Positions 22,640 to 32,469 are shown, numbered from the stretch's first letter. The stretch: 39,599 nucleotides of DNA from an uncultured Oscillospiraceae bacterium (GCA_947631845.1 CANRMY010000019.1:1-39599), one strand, 5' to 3'. The notes: generated by a model not told the origin, from the letters alone. Translations and numbers: made by a program.

Positions 22640-23083
22640 ATGGAACCCATCACCATAAAAGTCAAAAAGCTGGATCCCCGCGCCGTGCTCCCCTCCCGGG
22701 GTTCCCCCTTCTCCGCCGGGGCCGATCTGCGGGCCTGCATGGACGGCCCCGTGACCGTGGCGCCGGGACAGACCGTCTTTTTCCATACCGGCCTCACCGC
22801 CGAGATCCCCGAGGGGTACGCCGGCTTCGTCTTTGCCCGTTCGGGGCTCGCCAGCAAATCCGGCCTGGCCCCCGCCAACAAGGTGGGCGTGGTGGACTCC
22901 GACTACCGGGGGGAATACATGGTGGCCCTCTATAACCACTCCCCCGCGCCCGTCACCGTCAATCCCGGCGACAGGATCGCCCAGATGGTGGTCATGCCCG
23001 TGGCGTTTACGGAGTTTATCGAGGCCGACGAGCTGTCCGAGACGGAGCGCGGAGCCGGCGGCTTCGGGTCCACGGGGAAGTGA
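22640..23083 (+). CDS. dut: dUTP diphosphatase
   Basis: 147-residue trimeric dUTPase that converts dUTP to dUMP and PPi, limiting uracil in DNA. The five conserved motifs are present: SAGADLRA, RSGLASKSGLA, the substrate-binding VGVVDSDYRGE, GDRIAQMVV, and the Phe/Gly lid RGAGGFGSTG at the C-terminus. ATG 22640 starts four bases after the trxB stop, so it is probably co-expressed; no functional link between them is needed. Confidence 0.97.
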   Translation: MEPITIKVKKLDPRAVLPSRGSPFSAGADLRACMDGPVTVAPGQTVFFHTGLTAEIPEGYAGFVFARSGLASKSGLAPANKVGVVDSDYRGEYMVALYNHSPAPVTVNPGDRIAQMVVMPVAFTEFIEADELSETERGAGGFGSTGK

Positions 23084-23119
23084 AGCGTAAAATTTTTAAT
23101 GTTTATCGTTAAATAATAG

Positions 23120-23148
23120 TTGACAAACATACATATCCGTGGTATACT
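23120..23148 (+). promoter_or_regulatory. promoter of the DUF2975 operon
   Basis: TTGACA (23120-23125), 17-base spacer, TATACT (23143-23148); a strong sigma-A-type promoter 31 bases before ATG 23180. Confidence 0.8.
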
Positions 23149-23179
23149 GTGCCCAACTTCAAATAGGGAGGGCACAGAT

Positions 23180-23797
23180 ATGGAAAAGCTCAAAAAGACA
23201 GCGAAGGTGCTGGATAGATTTGCGAAGATATTCAAGGTGATCTTCATTGCCGCCGCCATCTTCCTGTTCGCGGGTCTCATCATCACCTCGGTGTACTACC
23301 TGGCCATCCGGGATGACGACGCGATGGCCGTTCTGGTGGGCGGGGACCTGCACCTGACTCTGGGAAATGTACGGCTGAATCTCGACCATCTGGTCCCGGG
23401 CAGTACCCGGCCCCTGGTGCCGGTGGCCGTGATGATGCTGACGGGCGCCCTGATGTTGGCCATCGCGGCGGTGGAGGCGGGCATTCTCCATCGGATCCTG
23501 GCCCCCATGGCGGAGGGGCGGCCCTTCGACTCGGCGGTGTCGGAGAACCTCGGGAAGCTGGGCTGGCTGACCCTGGTGCAGGCGGCTGTCTACAGCGTGG
23601 CGGAATTTCTGATTTTCTCCATGGAGCTGCGTCTCTTTGAGTTCGGGTATTTTCTGAATCCGGAGTACGTAAAGAGCTACACGGTTGATTTCCGCTTGGA
23701 GATTTCCAGATTCCTCATCCCGGCGGCCCTGTTTCTCCTCTCCTGGATCTTCCACTACGGTGAGGAGCTGCAGCGCCAGTCGGACGAGACGCTCTGA
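23180..23797 (+). CDS. DUF2975-like membrane protein, copy 1
   Basis: 205 residues with four predicted helices: one near 15-45, one at about 75-100 (PVAVMMLTGALMLAIAAVEAG), one near 130-155 and one at the C-terminus (FLIPAALFLLSWIFHYGEEL). The sequence MAEGRPFDSAVSENLGKLGW is typical of this family. The C-terminal LQRQSDETL is identical to that of the next gene. DUF2975 proteins are usually paired with a small Xre-type regulator (as yoaS-yozG in Bacillus), as here. Function unknown; a membrane sensor sequestering the regulator is one idea. Start: AGGGAGGGCACAGAT precedes ATG 23180; the longer frame crosses the promoter. Confidence 0.85.
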   Translation: MEKLKKTAKVLDRFAKIFKVIFIAAAIFLFAGLIITSVYYLAIRDDDAMAVLVGGDLHLTLGNVRLNLDHLVPGSTRPLVPVAVMMLTGALMLAIAAVEAGILHRILAPMAEGRPFDSAVSENLGKLGWLTLVQAAVYSVAEFLIFSMELRLFEFGYFLNPEYVKSYTVDFRLEISRFLIPAALFLLSWIFHYGEELQRQSDETL

Positions 23798-23806
23798 TGT
23801 GGTCAA

Positions 23807-23818
23807 ATGCCAATGATT
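23807..23818 (+). pseudogene. duplication scar: first codons of the Xre gene
   Basis: After the first DUF2975 stop, 24 bases (TGATGTGGTCAAATG... to 23818) match the junction after the second copy (24436-24459) with three mismatches, including ATGCCAAT-ATT, the start of the real Xre gene. It then switches to GGAGGGCACACCA, equivalent to the leader of copy 1. This marks the recombination joint of a tandem duplication. Confidence 0.65.
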
Positions 23819-23832
23819 AGGAGGGCACACCA

Positions 23833-24438
23833 ATGGAAAAGCTCACCAAAACCGCTCGCGTTCTTCATAAAATTGTCCGCATTTTGTACCGCCTCGGCAT
23901 AGTCGGTACGATTGTCACGGCAGTCGCTCTGGTGCTGATCACTTTGCTCCCCGCTGACTCCCTTCGGCAAGCGGTGAGTTCCGCGGACATGACCATCGAA
24001 TTGGGAACGGCGGAGCTCCATCTTTCCAGGATTCTGGAACCAATCGGCGATATCCGCCTCTTTCTCTGTGCCGTCTTCGGCGTTGCCACAGCGTCTCTGG
24101 CACTGTCGGTGTGCGCGCTGAAGCTGGTGCTGCGCATCTTGCGGCTCATGGCAGACGGACGACCCTTTGACGGCACCGTGTCCGCCAATTTTAAGAGGCT
24201 GGGCTGGGTAACGCTGGCTGGCGTGGCGGTGCACTATGTAATGGACGGCGTGGACGCCGCCATGGATGTGTCCATGTTTGACCTGGATCAAATTTTCCGG
24301 CCCGACATGGTCAAAGGTGTCACCATCCAAAATACTGACAGCCTGTCGTGCCTGCTGATACCCATCATGATGTTCCTGCTGTCCTATGTGTTCCGATACG
24401 GTGGGGAGCTTCAGCGCCAATCCGACGAAACGCTTTGA
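23833..24438 (+). CDS. DUF2975-like membrane protein, copy 2
   Basis: 201-residue paralogue of the preceding gene. Shared features: an opening of MEKL-KTA-VL, a central MADGRPFDGTVSANFKRLGW, and the same C-terminal GGELQRQSDETL. It has four predicted helices. The middle extracytoplasmic loop differs strongly between the copies, suggesting divergence of the sensed input while the ends stay constant. AGGAGGGCACACCA precedes the ATG. The stop is nine bases before the Xre gene. Confidence 0.85.
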   Translation: MEKLTKTARVLHKIVRILYRLGIVGTIVTAVALVLITLLPADSLRQAVSSADMTIELGTAELHLSRILEPIGDIRLFLCAVFGVATASLALSVCALKLVLRILRLMADGRPFDGTVSANFKRLGWVTLAGVAVHYVMDGVDAAMDVSMFDLDQIFRPDMVKGVTIQNTDSLSCLLIPIMMFLLSYVFRYGGELQRQSDETL

Positions 24439-24447
24439 GGTGGTCAC

Positions 24448-24657
24448 ATGCCAATTATTTTGCGCCTGGACCGGGTGATGGCCGACCGAAAAATGTCCCT
24501 GAACGCCCTCAGCGAAAAGGTGGGCATCGCCAACGTGAACCTCTCCAAAATCAAGACCGGCAAGGTCAGCGCCATCCGCTTCTCCACCCTGGAGGCCATC
24601 TGCGAGGCGCTCCAATGCCAGCCCGGGGACATTCTGGAGTACCAAAAGGGCGAATAA
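24448..24657 (+). CDS. Xre-family regulator (YozG-like)
   Basis: 69-residue single-domain helix-turn-helix protein: VMADRKMSLNALSEKVGIAN, NLSKIKTGKVSAIRFSTL and EAICEALQCQPGDILEY, the compact cro/C1 fold of YozG-type regulators encoded with DUF2975 proteins. It likely controls its own operon. GAGGTGGTCAC provides the ribosome site and overlaps the end of copy 2, so the genes are probably coupled. Confidence 0.9.
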   Translation: MPIILRLDRVMADRKMSLNALSEKVGIANVNLSKIKTGKVSAIRFSTLEAICEALQCQPGDILEYQKGE

Positions 24658-24667
24658 CGTGAAAACT

Positions 24668-24700
24668 CCCCTGTGCCTGACGCACAGGGGGCGTTTATTT
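24668..24700 (+). terminator. terminator of the DUF2975-Xre operon
   Basis: CCCCTGTGC (24668-24676), CTGAC loop, GCACAGGGG (24682-24690), then GCGTTTATTTT. It also overlaps the end of the convergent toxin gene. Confidence 0.85.
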
Positions 24701-24967
24701 TCCAAAAAGGTCGCTGTGTGTACCCGTGCGGTAAATGAGCAGTTCATCACCGTCCACGCGGTAAATGAGCAGCCAATCCGCTTGTATATGACATTCCTGA
24801 TAATCCGTCCAATTCCCGGCCAGCGCATGATTCCTGTTTGACGGCGGAAGCGGGGCGGGTATGCGCAGTATTTCGATCACGGCTTCCAGAAGGGACATAT
24901 CCGCTCCGCGTTTCGCGCACAGCTTTAGATCCTTTTTAAATCTGGAGGAATACCTGACCGTCAGCAT
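24695..24967 (-). CDS. YafQ-family toxin (type II toxin-antitoxin)
   Basis: 90-residue RelE-superfamily mRNA interferase: YSSRFKKDLKLCAKRG at the N-terminus, then NHALAGNWTDYQECHIQ, DWLLIYRVDGDELLIYR and the C-terminal TGTHSDLFGK. The three histidines and the terminal Asp-Leu-Phe are the YafQ signature. YafQ proteins cleave mRNA on the ribosome unless bound by antitoxin. Start: ATG 24967, two bases after the antitoxin stop; a TTG two codons earlier overlaps it and is a possible alternative. Confidence 0.88.
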   Translation of the reverse strand: MLTVRYSSRFKKDLKLCAKRGADMSLLEAVIEILRIPAPLPPSNRNHALAGNWTDYQECHIQADWLLIYRVDGDELLIYRTGTHSDLFGK

Positions 24968-24969
24968 GA

Positions 24970-25185
24970 TCAATCGTCCTCCGCCAGTATTTCGGAGAGA
25001 AGATCGGACGTTGACCCGTCAAATGTGAATCCGCCGCCGCTGTCAAGCTCTTCTACGGCTTTCATCGTCTCGGCGTTGGGAGTCTCGTCCGGAATCGCCG
25101 CACCCTGCAAAAAAGAGAGCACATAATACATTTTTCCGTCCGGTATCCGGTCAATGAGGCTTTTTGCCAATTCCCTGCTGCTCAT
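24970..25185 (-). CDS. antitoxin partner of the YafQ-type toxin
   Basis: 71 residues: MSSRELAKSLIDRIPDGKMY, then a flexible, acidic C-terminus (TSDLLSEILAEDD) typical of toxin-wrapping antitoxin tails. The N-terminal motif recurs in clostridial antitoxins next to YafQ/RelE genes, from memory. Start: ATG 25185 after GGAGGAACGGAAC; an earlier in-frame ATG at 25209 has no good ribosome site. It is first in the antitoxin-toxin operon and probably autoregulates, but I could not assign an operator. Confidence 0.82.
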   Translation of the reverse strand: MSSRELAKSLIDRIPDGKMYYVLSFLQGAAIPDETPNAETMKAVEELDSGGGFTFDGSTSDLLSEILAEDD

Positions 25186-25245
25186 GTTCCGTTCCTCCTT
25201 TTCACGCACCTAATGATATCCACATTCTCCCCGTTTTATAAATTT

Positions 25246-25275
25246 CCCGCGCCCGGAGGCGCGGGTCTTTTTCTC
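25246..25275. terminator. hairpin between the antitoxin gene and the small membrane-protein gene
   Basis: CCCGCGCC (25246-25253), CGGA loop, GGCGCGGG (25258-25265), then TCTTTTTCTC on the plus strand. On the minus strand the tail is AAATTTAT, a weaker terminator for the upstream small gene. Confidence 0.65.
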
Positions 25276-25276
25276 A

Positions 25277-25474
25277 TCAAATATCCGCGAAGCATTCCCG
25301 CTCCTCGTCGGTGAAATCCGGCTCCGGGGCGGCGGGGGTCTGGGCTTTTTTGAGCTTGGCGGAGAGAGCGGCGAAGAACGCCGCGATCTGCTCATGGAAG
25401 AGGACGACGGCCGTTACGGCGGCGGCGACGGCGGCGATGGCCGACAGGAGGACGGCGATTTTTTTCCTGCTCAT
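25277..25474 (-). CDS. small single-pass membrane protein
   Basis: 65 residues: MSRKKIAVLLSAIAAVAAAV and TAVVLF form one membrane helix. A second amphipathic stretch (IAAFFAALSAKLKKAQ) precedes a Pro/Ala linker and an acidic tail (PDFTDEERECFADI). GGAGGGTAGAAA precedes the ATG. Similar short proteins with an Ala-rich helix and acidic end occur widely in Clostridia without assigned function. Confidence 0.65.
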   Translation of the reverse strand: MSRKKIAVLLSAIAAVAAAVTAVVLFHEQIAAFFAALSAKLKKAQTPAAPEPDFTDEERECFADI

Positions 25475-25595
25475 TTTCTACCCTCCGAAAATCGTTTGAG
25501 ATGACAGGTCGATAGACGCATCTTATTTTACACTACCTTCGCTATTTTTTCAATACCCGCGCGCAACTTTATCAAAAAATCGTGGAATTGCCATC

Positions 25596-25624
25596 TTGTA
25601 TACGGGGCGGCAATGTATTATAAT
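25596..25624 (+). promoter_or_regulatory. promoter of the Asp23-FakA operon
   Basis: TTGTAT (25596-25601), 17-base spacer, perfect TATAAT (25619-25624), giving a leader of about 70 bases to ATG 25700. The remainder of 25,475-25,699 holds nothing else recognisable. Confidence 0.7.
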
Positions 25625-25699
25625 GATATTTGTGTGAGTATGCGCGCGGATACGCATATATCCTTATGTCTGAAGCTGAACTCAAAAAGGGGTGCTCAT

Positions 25700-26050
25700 A
25701 TGGTAAGATTCAAAACGAGTCTCGGCGTCATCTCCATCTCGCCCGACGTCATCACCACCCTGGTGGGCGACGCGGCCACCAGCTGTTTCGGCGTCAAGGG
25801 AATGGCTATGCGCTCCGTCACCGACGGACTTGTCCATCTGCTGAAGCCCGAGGCCATGGGCAAGGGCGTTCACATCGCCTACGGGGAGGACTACATTCTC
25901 ATCGATCTCCACATTATCGTGGACCACGGCGTCAACATCCCCGTGCTGTGCAGCAGCATTATCAACGAGGTCAAATACAAGGTCACAGAGGCCACCGGCA
26001 TTGAAGTCCGCTCCGTGGACGTGTTTGTAGACTCGATAAGTCTTGATTGA
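25700..26050 (+). CDS. Asp23/Gls24 family protein
   Basis: 116 residues. The pattern ISPDVITTLVGDAATSCFGV, then GKGVHIAYGEDYILIDLHII, DHGVNIPVLCSSIINEVKY, and VRSVDVFVDSI is the Asp23/Gls24 (DUF322) fold, an alkaline-shock/envelope-associated family in Firmicutes. It is encoded just before the DAK2 gene, the YloU-YloV arrangement of Bacillus. Start: ATG 25700 after AAAGGGGTG; the longer frame begins upstream of the likely transcript start. Confidence 0.92.
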   Translation: MVRFKTSLGVISISPDVITTLVGDAATSCFGVKGMAMRSVTDGLVHLLKPEAMGKGVHIAYGEDYILIDLHIIVDHGVNIPVLCSSIINEVKYKVTEATGIEVRSVDVFVDSISLD

Positions 26051-26065
26051 TGGAGGACGATAGCC

Positions 26066-27757
26066 TTGATACAGTCGATAGATGCCGCGCTGTTCAAATC
26101 CATGGTCATCTCCGGCGCGGCCCTTTTGGAACAGAACAAACAGCAGATCAATGAACTGAACGTGTTCCCCGTCCCCGACGGCGACACGGGCACCAATATG
26201 AGCCTGACCATGGGCTCCGGCGTCACCGCCCTGAAAAGCGGGGACTTCAACACCGTCACCGCCTGCGCCGACGCCGTGGCCAGCGCGCTCCTGCGGGGCG
26301 CCCGGGGCAACTCCGGCGTCATCCTCTCCCTCCTCTTCCGGGGTATCGGCAAGAGCCTGAAGGAAAAGAAAGCCTGCAGCGCCGCCGAGCTGGCCGCCGC
26401 CTTCCAGCGGGGCGTGGACGCCGCCTACAAGGCCGTCATGCGGCCCACGGAGGGCACCATCCTCACCGTCTCCCGCGTCGCCGCCGAGACCGCCAGGGCC
26501 TACGCGGAGACGGGCGCGGACCTGGAGGAGATGCTGGACAAGATGATCGCCGCCGGGGACGCGGCCCTGGCCGGCACCACCGAGCAAAACCCCGTCCTCA
26601 AGAAGGCCGGCGTTGTGGACGCCGGCGGCAAGGGGTATCTGTGCATCCTGCGGGGGATGCTCTCCGCCCTCCGGGGCCAGCCCATCGAGCATGTGGCCGT
26701 GGAGGAGGCGGAAGATCAGGGCGCGGACTTCGCCGGTCTTTCCGACGAGGAGATCACCTTCGCCTTCGACACCGTCTTTATCGTCCGAAAGAAGGATCCC
26801 GACGTGGATCTGGATCCCTTCCGGGAATACCTGAGCTCCATCGGCGATTCCCTGGTCATCGGCGAGGACGACGACGCCTTTAAGGTACACGTCCACACCA
26901 ACACCCCCGGCGACGCCCTGAACGCCGCCCAGCAGTACGGCGTCCTGGAGCTGGCGAAGATCGAGAACATGGTCACCCAGCGGGACGACCTGGCCGCCGG
27001 TCGAAAGGCCCAGTCCACCGACGACCTGCAGGCCGTAGAGAAGGAGCTGGAGGCCATGGAGGAGCAGGCCAAGGCCGCGCCGGTGGACGTGCCGCCGGAG
27101 AAAAAATACGGGCTTGTCTCCGTCTGCGCCGGCCAGGGCATGGAGGCCGTGTTCAAAAACCTGGGCGTGGATGCCCTGGTCACCGGCGGGCAGACCATGA
27201 ACCCCTCCACCGAGGATATCCTCCGGGCCGTACAGTCCGTCCCGGCGGAGACGGTGTTCGTCCTGCCCAACAACAAGAACATCATCATGGCCGCCCAACA
27301 GTGCGACCGGCTCACCGATAAAAACGTGGTGGTCATCCCCTCCAAGACCGTCCCCCAGGGCATTTCCGCGCTGGTGTGCTTTGACGACTCCCTGGAGCCG
27401 GACGATCTCACCGACGCCATGACCGACGCCTGCGGCACCGTCCACACCGCCTTCGTTACATACGCGGCGCGGGATTCGGAGTTCGACGGCACCCACATCA
27501 AATCCGGCGAGTACCTGGCCCTGCTGGAAAACCAGCTGCTCGCCAGCACCTCGGACCTGGCGGAACTGATCGGCGGCATCGCCGACGCGGTGCGGGATTT
27601 TGACCCGGAGGTGCTGACCATCTTCTACGGCGAGGACGTCACCGAGGAGGCGGCGAAGGCGGTGGAGGAAAAGCTGGCCCTCCGCTTCCCCGACGCCGAC
27701 ATCCAGCTCATCTCCGGCGGCCAGCCCGTGTACTACTACATGATCTCCGCCGAGTGA
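26066..27757 (+). CDS. DAK2/DegV-domain fatty-acid kinase (FakA/YloV-like)
   Basis: 563 residues, start codon TTG 26066 after GGAGG (26052-26056). The N-terminal DAK2/DhaL-like nucleotide domain (about 10-200) has FPVPDGDTGTNMSLT and LRGARGNSGVILSLLFRG. A central region (about 210-310) and a C-terminal DegV-like region (VSVCAGQGMEAVFKNLGVD onward) follow. FakA phosphorylates fatty acids presented by a FakB (DegV) protein, so exogenous lipid can enter phospholipid synthesis. No fakB lies in the window. Directly follows the Asp23 gene, 15 bases apart. Confidence 0.92.
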   Translation: MIQSIDAALFKSMVISGAALLEQNKQQINELNVFPVPDGDTGTNMSLTMGSGVTALKSGDFNTVTACADAVASALLRGARGNSGVILSLLFRGIGKSLKEKKACSAAELAAAFQRGVDAAYKAVMRPTEGTILTVSRVAAETARAYAETGADLEEMLDKMIAAGDAALAGTTEQNPVLKKAGVVDAGGKGYLCILRGMLSALRGQPIEHVAVEEAEDQGADFAGLSDEEITFAFDTVFIVRKKDPDVDLDPFREYLSSIGDSLVIGEDDDAFKVHVHTNTPGDALNAAQQYGVLELAKIENMVTQRDDLAAGRKAQSTDDLQAVEKELEAMEEQAKAAPVDVPPEKKYGLVSVCAGQGMEAVFKNLGVDALVTGGQTMNPSTEDILRAVQSVPAETVFVLPNNKNIIMAAQQCDRLTDKNVVVIPSKTVPQGISALVCFDDSLEPDDLTDAMTDACGTVHTAFVTYAARDSEFDGTHIKSGEYLALLENQLLASTSDLAELIGGIADAVRDFDPEVLTIFYGEDVTEEAAKAVEEKLALRFPDADIQLISGGQPVYYYMISAE

Positions 27758-27773
27758 TTTAAAATGAAACACG

Positions 27774-27804
27774 CCCCCGGGGAAGCCTCCCCGGGGGATT
27801 TTTT
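27774..27804 (+). terminator. terminator of the Asp23-FakA operon
   Basis: CCCCCGGGG (27774-27782), six-base loop, CCCCGGGGG (27789-27797), then ATTTTTTAT. Confidence 0.9.
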
Positions 27805-27872
27805 ATACTGTCCGACTATAAGGGAAAAACCGCGTCTATAGCGGGTTTTCAGGCCATTCTACTGTCTATCGG

Positions 27873-27901
27873 TTGACGGTTTCCGGCGGCGCGGCTATAC
27901 T
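27873..27901 (+). promoter_or_regulatory. promoter of the Xre-membrane fusion gene
   Basis: TTGACG (27873-27878), 17-base spacer, TATACT (27896-27901), 29 bases before ATG 27931. Confidence 0.75.
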
Positions 27902-27930
27902 GGAGGCATCCGAAAGAAGGAGGGGCAGTT

Positions 27931-28707
27931 ATGTTCCAGATCGACAAGTCAGCATTTGGGGCGTTTATCGCGGCTCTGCGCCGGGAACGGGGCATGACCC
28001 AGCGGGAGCTGGCGGAGAAGCTGAACGTATCGGACAAGGCCGTATCCAAGTGGGAGACGGGAGTCAGTCTCCCGGACATATCCCTGCTGCCGCCCCTGGG
28101 GGAGGAGTTGGGGGTCACGGTGACGGAGCTGCTCAACGCCCGGCGGATGGACAGCGGCGAGACGCTGCGTCCCCAAGAGACGGACGAGCTTCTCCGGCGG
28201 GCCATGGAGCTGGCGCCGGAGCCGGGACGCGGCCGGCCAACCGCAAAAAACGTCCTGGCGTTCCTGCTCTGCGTAGGGATCTGCGTGCTGGAGCTCCTGC
28301 TGCTGATGGGGCCGCTGAGCTGGAGGCCCGTAGCCGACACGGCGGCGATGCTCTGGACAGCGGCGGCCCTGGGGGCGGTCTTCGGGGTTTACTTCTTCCT
28401 GGCGGTAAAAACGCGGCTGCCGAAATTCTATGACGAGAACAAGCTTGGCTGCATCACCGACGGCTTTTTGCGGATCCATATGAGCGGCGTCAGCATCAAC
28501 AACACAAACTGGCCCCATATGATCCGGGCCTTTCGCGGCTGGTCGGCGGCGGTGCTGACCCTTGGCCCCGTGACCGTCTACGCCCTGGACCGCCTGACGC
28601 CCGGTGAAAGCCCCTGGCGGATGATCGTCTTCTTCGCCCTCTTTCTGGGCGGCCTCTTCGTCCCGGCGTACTACGCCGCTATCAAATATCGTAACGGCAG
28701 GAAATAG
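27931..28707 (+). CDS. Xre-type regulator fused to a four-helix membrane domain
   Basis: 258 residues. Residues 5-70 form a cro/C1 helix-turn-helix (RRERGMTQRELAEKLNVSDK and AVSKWETGVSLPDI). After an acidic linker come four membrane helices: about 105-127, 133-157, 203-222 and 228-248, with a short soluble strand region between the second and third (GCITDGFLRIHMSGVSINN). A membrane-tethered regulator of this shape could respond to envelope state. Fusions of this kind are common in Clostridia, but targets are unknown. AAGGAGGGG gives the ribosome site. It has its own promoter and no partner gene. Confidence 0.88.
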   Translation: MFQIDKSAFGAFIAALRRERGMTQRELAEKLNVSDKAVSKWETGVSLPDISLLPPLGEELGVTVTELLNARRMDSGETLRPQETDELLRRAMELAPEPGRGRPTAKNVLAFLLCVGICVLELLLLMGPLSWRPVADTAAMLWTAAALGAVFGVYFFLAVKTRLPKFYDENKLGCITDGFLRIHMSGVSINNTNWPHMIRAFRGWSAAVLTLGPVTVYALDRLTPGESPWRMIVFFALFLGGLFVPAYYAAIKYRNGRK

Positions 28708-28722
28708 GGACAACTCCGAATT

Positions 28723-28942
28723 CAATATTATTCGTGGGGCTTCGCCTCACGAATAATCCCTTTTATTTTGCGGCGTGTGCGGCCCTTCGGGCCGTGCGCG
28801 GAGCAAAACAGCAGGAAGACCTACGAGAAAAACCCGCAGGCTTTTCTCGGAGGTCTTTCGCACGTTTCCCTTGGCATTGGAAGGCCGCTTGGCGGCCTTC
28901 CAAAGAAACTGTCGAAAAAGCCCTGACGGGCTTTTTCCGACA
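28723..28942. repeat. cluster of inverted repeats in the intergenic region
   Basis: Five consecutive stem-loops: ATTATTCGTG-rich stem around GGGCTTCGCC; GCGGCCCTTCGGGCCG; GACCT-CGAGAAAA paired with TTTTCTCG-AGGTC; GGAAGGCCGC-TTG-GCGGCCTTCC (28879-28901, perfect); and GTCGAAAAAGCCC-TGAC-GGGCTTTTTCCGAC (28911-28942). No gene is supported within 28,708-28,988. This looks like a palindromic intergenic repeat or a decayed MITE between a plus-strand gene and the convergent tuf. Confidence 0.65.
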
Positions 28943-28951
28943 AGCAAAACA

Positions 28952-28980
28952 AAAGCCCGCCGAAGCGGGCTTTGTTTTTT
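28952..28980. terminator. terminator of the str operon (bidirectional)
   Basis: AAAGCCCGC (28952-28960), CGAA loop, GCGGGCTTT (28965-28973). Minus strand tail TGTTTTG ends tuf transcription; plus strand tail GTTTTTT would end rightward transcripts. Confidence 0.9.
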
Positions 28981-28988
28981 AAACGAAA

Positions 28989-30197
<1,209 letters not shown>

Positions 30198-30251
30198 TGG
30201 TAATTATCCTCCTTTAATTGTTTGGAAAGGGTTTCGGTCTGTCTGAGTTGT

Positions 30252-30280
30252 ATTCTAATACATTCTCAGGGATTTTGCAA
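30252..30280 (-). promoter_or_regulatory. internal tuf promoter
   Basis: Minus strand: TTGCAA (30280-30275), 17-base spacer, TAGAAT (30257-30252), in the 105-base fusA-tuf gap. It would allow extra EF-Tu synthesis. Confidence 0.6.
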
Positions 30281-30302
30281 CTGTTTTTATGGTTTATCCG
30301 GG

Positions 30303-32381
30303 TTATTTTGCCCCGTGCGTCCGGACGATCTCCTCCCGGAGGCTCCTGGGCAGCTCAACGAAGTGGCTGGGCTCCATGGAGTAGTTGGCGCGGCCCTGGG
30401 TCTTGGAGCGAAGGTCGGTGGAGTAGCCGAACATGGTGGAGAGCGGTACGTCGCAGGTGACGCGGACGGTGCCGTTCTGGATATCGGTGGCGGTGACGCT
30501 CCCGCGGCGGGAGTTGATATCGCCGATGATATCACCCATATACTCGTCCGGCCCGATGACCGTGACCTTCATGATGGGCTCCAGGATGGTGGGATCGGCC
30601 TTGGCCATAGCCTCCTTGAAGGCCATGGAGCCGGCGATCTTGAAGGCCATCTCGGAGGAGTCCACCTCGTGGAAGGAGCCGTCGTACAGGTGGACCTTCA
30701 CATCCACCACGGGGAAGCCGGCCACCACGCCGGAGAGCATGGCGCCCTGGATACCGGCGTCTACCGCGGGGATAAACTCCTTGGGGATCGCGCCGCCGGT
30801 GATCTCGTTGAGGAACTCGTAGCCCTTGCCGGACTCGTTGGGCTCGATGCGGATCTTGACGTGGCCGTACTGGCCCTTGCCGCCGGACTGGCGGGCGTAC
30901 TTGCAATCCACATCCGCCGTGCCCTTGATGGTCTCCTTATAGGACACCTGGGGACGGCCCACGTTGGCCTCCACCTTGAACTCGCGCATAAGCCGGTCCA
31001 CGATGATCTCCAGATGGAGCTCGCCCATACCGGCGATGATGGTCTGACCCGTCTCCTCGTCGGTGTAGGTCTTGAAGGTGGGATCCTCCTCCGCCAGCTT
31101 TTGCAGGGCGATGGCCATCTTCTCCTGACCGGCCTTGGTGCGGGGCTCGATGGCCACGCGGATGACCGGCTCGGGGAATTCCATGGATTCCAGAATGATC
31201 TGGTGGTCGGCGTCGCACAGGGTGTCGCCGGTCGTGGTATTTTTCAGGCCCACGGCGGCGGCGATGTCGCCGGTGTAGACCTTGTCGATGTCCTCCCGGT
31301 GGTTGGCGTGCATCTGCAGGATGCGGCCAAGCCGCTCGCGCTGACGCTTCACGGGGTTGATCACCGTGGCGCCCGCCTCGGCCGTGCCGGAATAGACCCG
31401 GAAGAAGCTGAGACGCCCCACATAGGGGTCGGTCATGATCTTGAACGCCAGGGCGGAGAACGGGGCGTTGTCGTCGGCGGGACGCTCCTCCTCCTCGCCG
31501 GTCTTGGGATCCGTGCCCTTGATGGGCGGGATGTCCAGCGGTGAGGGCATGAAATCCACAATGGCGTCGATGAGCTTCTGAACGCCCTTGTTGCGGTAGG
31601 AGGTGCCGCACACCACAGGCACCATCTCGTTGGCGATGGTGGCCTTGCGGATGGCCGCCTTGATGGCGTCGGAGCTGACGGGCTCGCCCTCCAGGTACTT
31701 CTCCATGATCTCGTCGTCGAAGTCCGAAACGGCCTCCAGGAGCTTCATCCTGTACTCCTCGGCCATTTCGCGCATGTCCTCGGGGATGGGCTCCACGCGC
31801 ATGTCCTGGCCCAGCTCGTCGTAGTAGACGTCCGCGTTCATCTCGATGAGATCGACGATGCCGCGGAAATCCGCCTCCTTGCCGATGGGCAGCTGGATGG
31901 GGACGGCGTTGGCCTTGAGCCGCTCATGGACCATGTTGATGACGTTGAAGAAGTCCGCGCCCATGATGTCCATCTTATTGACGTAGATCATGCGGGGGAC
32001 ATGGTAGGTGTCGGCCTGACGCCACACCGTCTCGGACTGGGGCTCCACGCCGCCCTTTGCGCACATCACCGTGACGGAACCGTCCAGCACCCGCAGGGAG
32101 CGCTCCACCTCCACGGTGAAATCCACGTGGCCCGGGGTGTCGATGATGTTGATGCGTGTCCCCTTCCAGAAGCAGGTGGTGGCGGCGCTGGTGATGGTGA
32201 TGCCGCGCTCCTGCTCCTGCACCATCCAGTCCATGGTGGCGGCTCCCTCGTGGACCTCGCCCAGCTTGTGGGTGCGGCCCGTGTAGAAAAGGATGCGCTC
32301 CGTGGTGGTGGTCTTTCCGGCGTCGATGTGGGCCATGATGCCGATGTTTCTTGTTTTCTCTAAGGAATATTGTCTGGGCAT
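30303..32381 (-). CDS. fusA: translation elongation factor G
   Basis: 692-residue translocase GTPase. G1 [14 protein letters not shown], switch I with [15 protein letters not shown]3 [17 protein letters not shown]4 NKMD. Domain II is typical ([12 protein letters not shown]). Domain IV contains [15 protein letters not shown] and [14 protein letters not shown], and domain V ends [15 protein letters not shown]. Length and order match canonical EF-G. AGGAGAAAGAG precedes the ATG. It lies 88 bases after rpsG and 105 bases before tuf, all on the minus strand. Confidence 0.99.
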   Translation of the reverse strand: MPRQYSLEKTRNIGIMAHIDAGKTTTTERILFYTGRTHKLGEVHEGAATMDWMVQEQERGITITSAATTCFWKGTRINIIDTPGHVDFTVEVERSLRVLDGSVTVMCAKGGVEPQSETVWRQADTYHVPRMIYVNKMDIMGADFFNVINMVHERLKANAVPIQLPIGKEADFRGIVDLIEMNADVYYDELGQDMRVEPIPEDMREMAEEYRMKLLEAVSDFDDEIMEKYLEGEPVSSDAIKAAIRKATIANEMVPVVCGTSYRNKGVQKLIDAIVDFMPSPLDIPPIKGTDPKTGEEEERPADDNAPFSALAFKIMTDPYVGRLSFFRVYSGTAEAGATVINPVKRQRERLGRILQMHANHREDIDKVYTGDIAAAVGLKNTTTGDTLCDADHQIILESMEFPEPVIRVAIEPRTKAGQEKMAIALQKLAEEDPTFKTYTDEETGQTIIAGMGELHLEIIVDRLMREFKVEANVGRPQVSYKETIKGTADVDCKYARQSGGKGQYGHVKIRIEPNESGKGYEFLNEITGGAIPKEFIPAVDAGIQGAMLSGVVAGFPVVDVKVHLYDGSFHEVDSSEMAFKIAGSMAFKEAMAKADPTILEPIMKVTVIGPDEYMGDIIGDINSRRGSVTATDIQNGTVRVTCDVPLSTMFGYSTDLRSKTQGRANYSMEPSHFVELPRSLREEIVRTHGAK

Positions 32382-32469
32382 AAAAAACTCTTTCTCCTGA
32401 TGCGCTCAGAGCTCCGACGGCCCTGAACCATACTCAAAAATAGAAACGCGAAATTGGCCGCCGGGGCGA

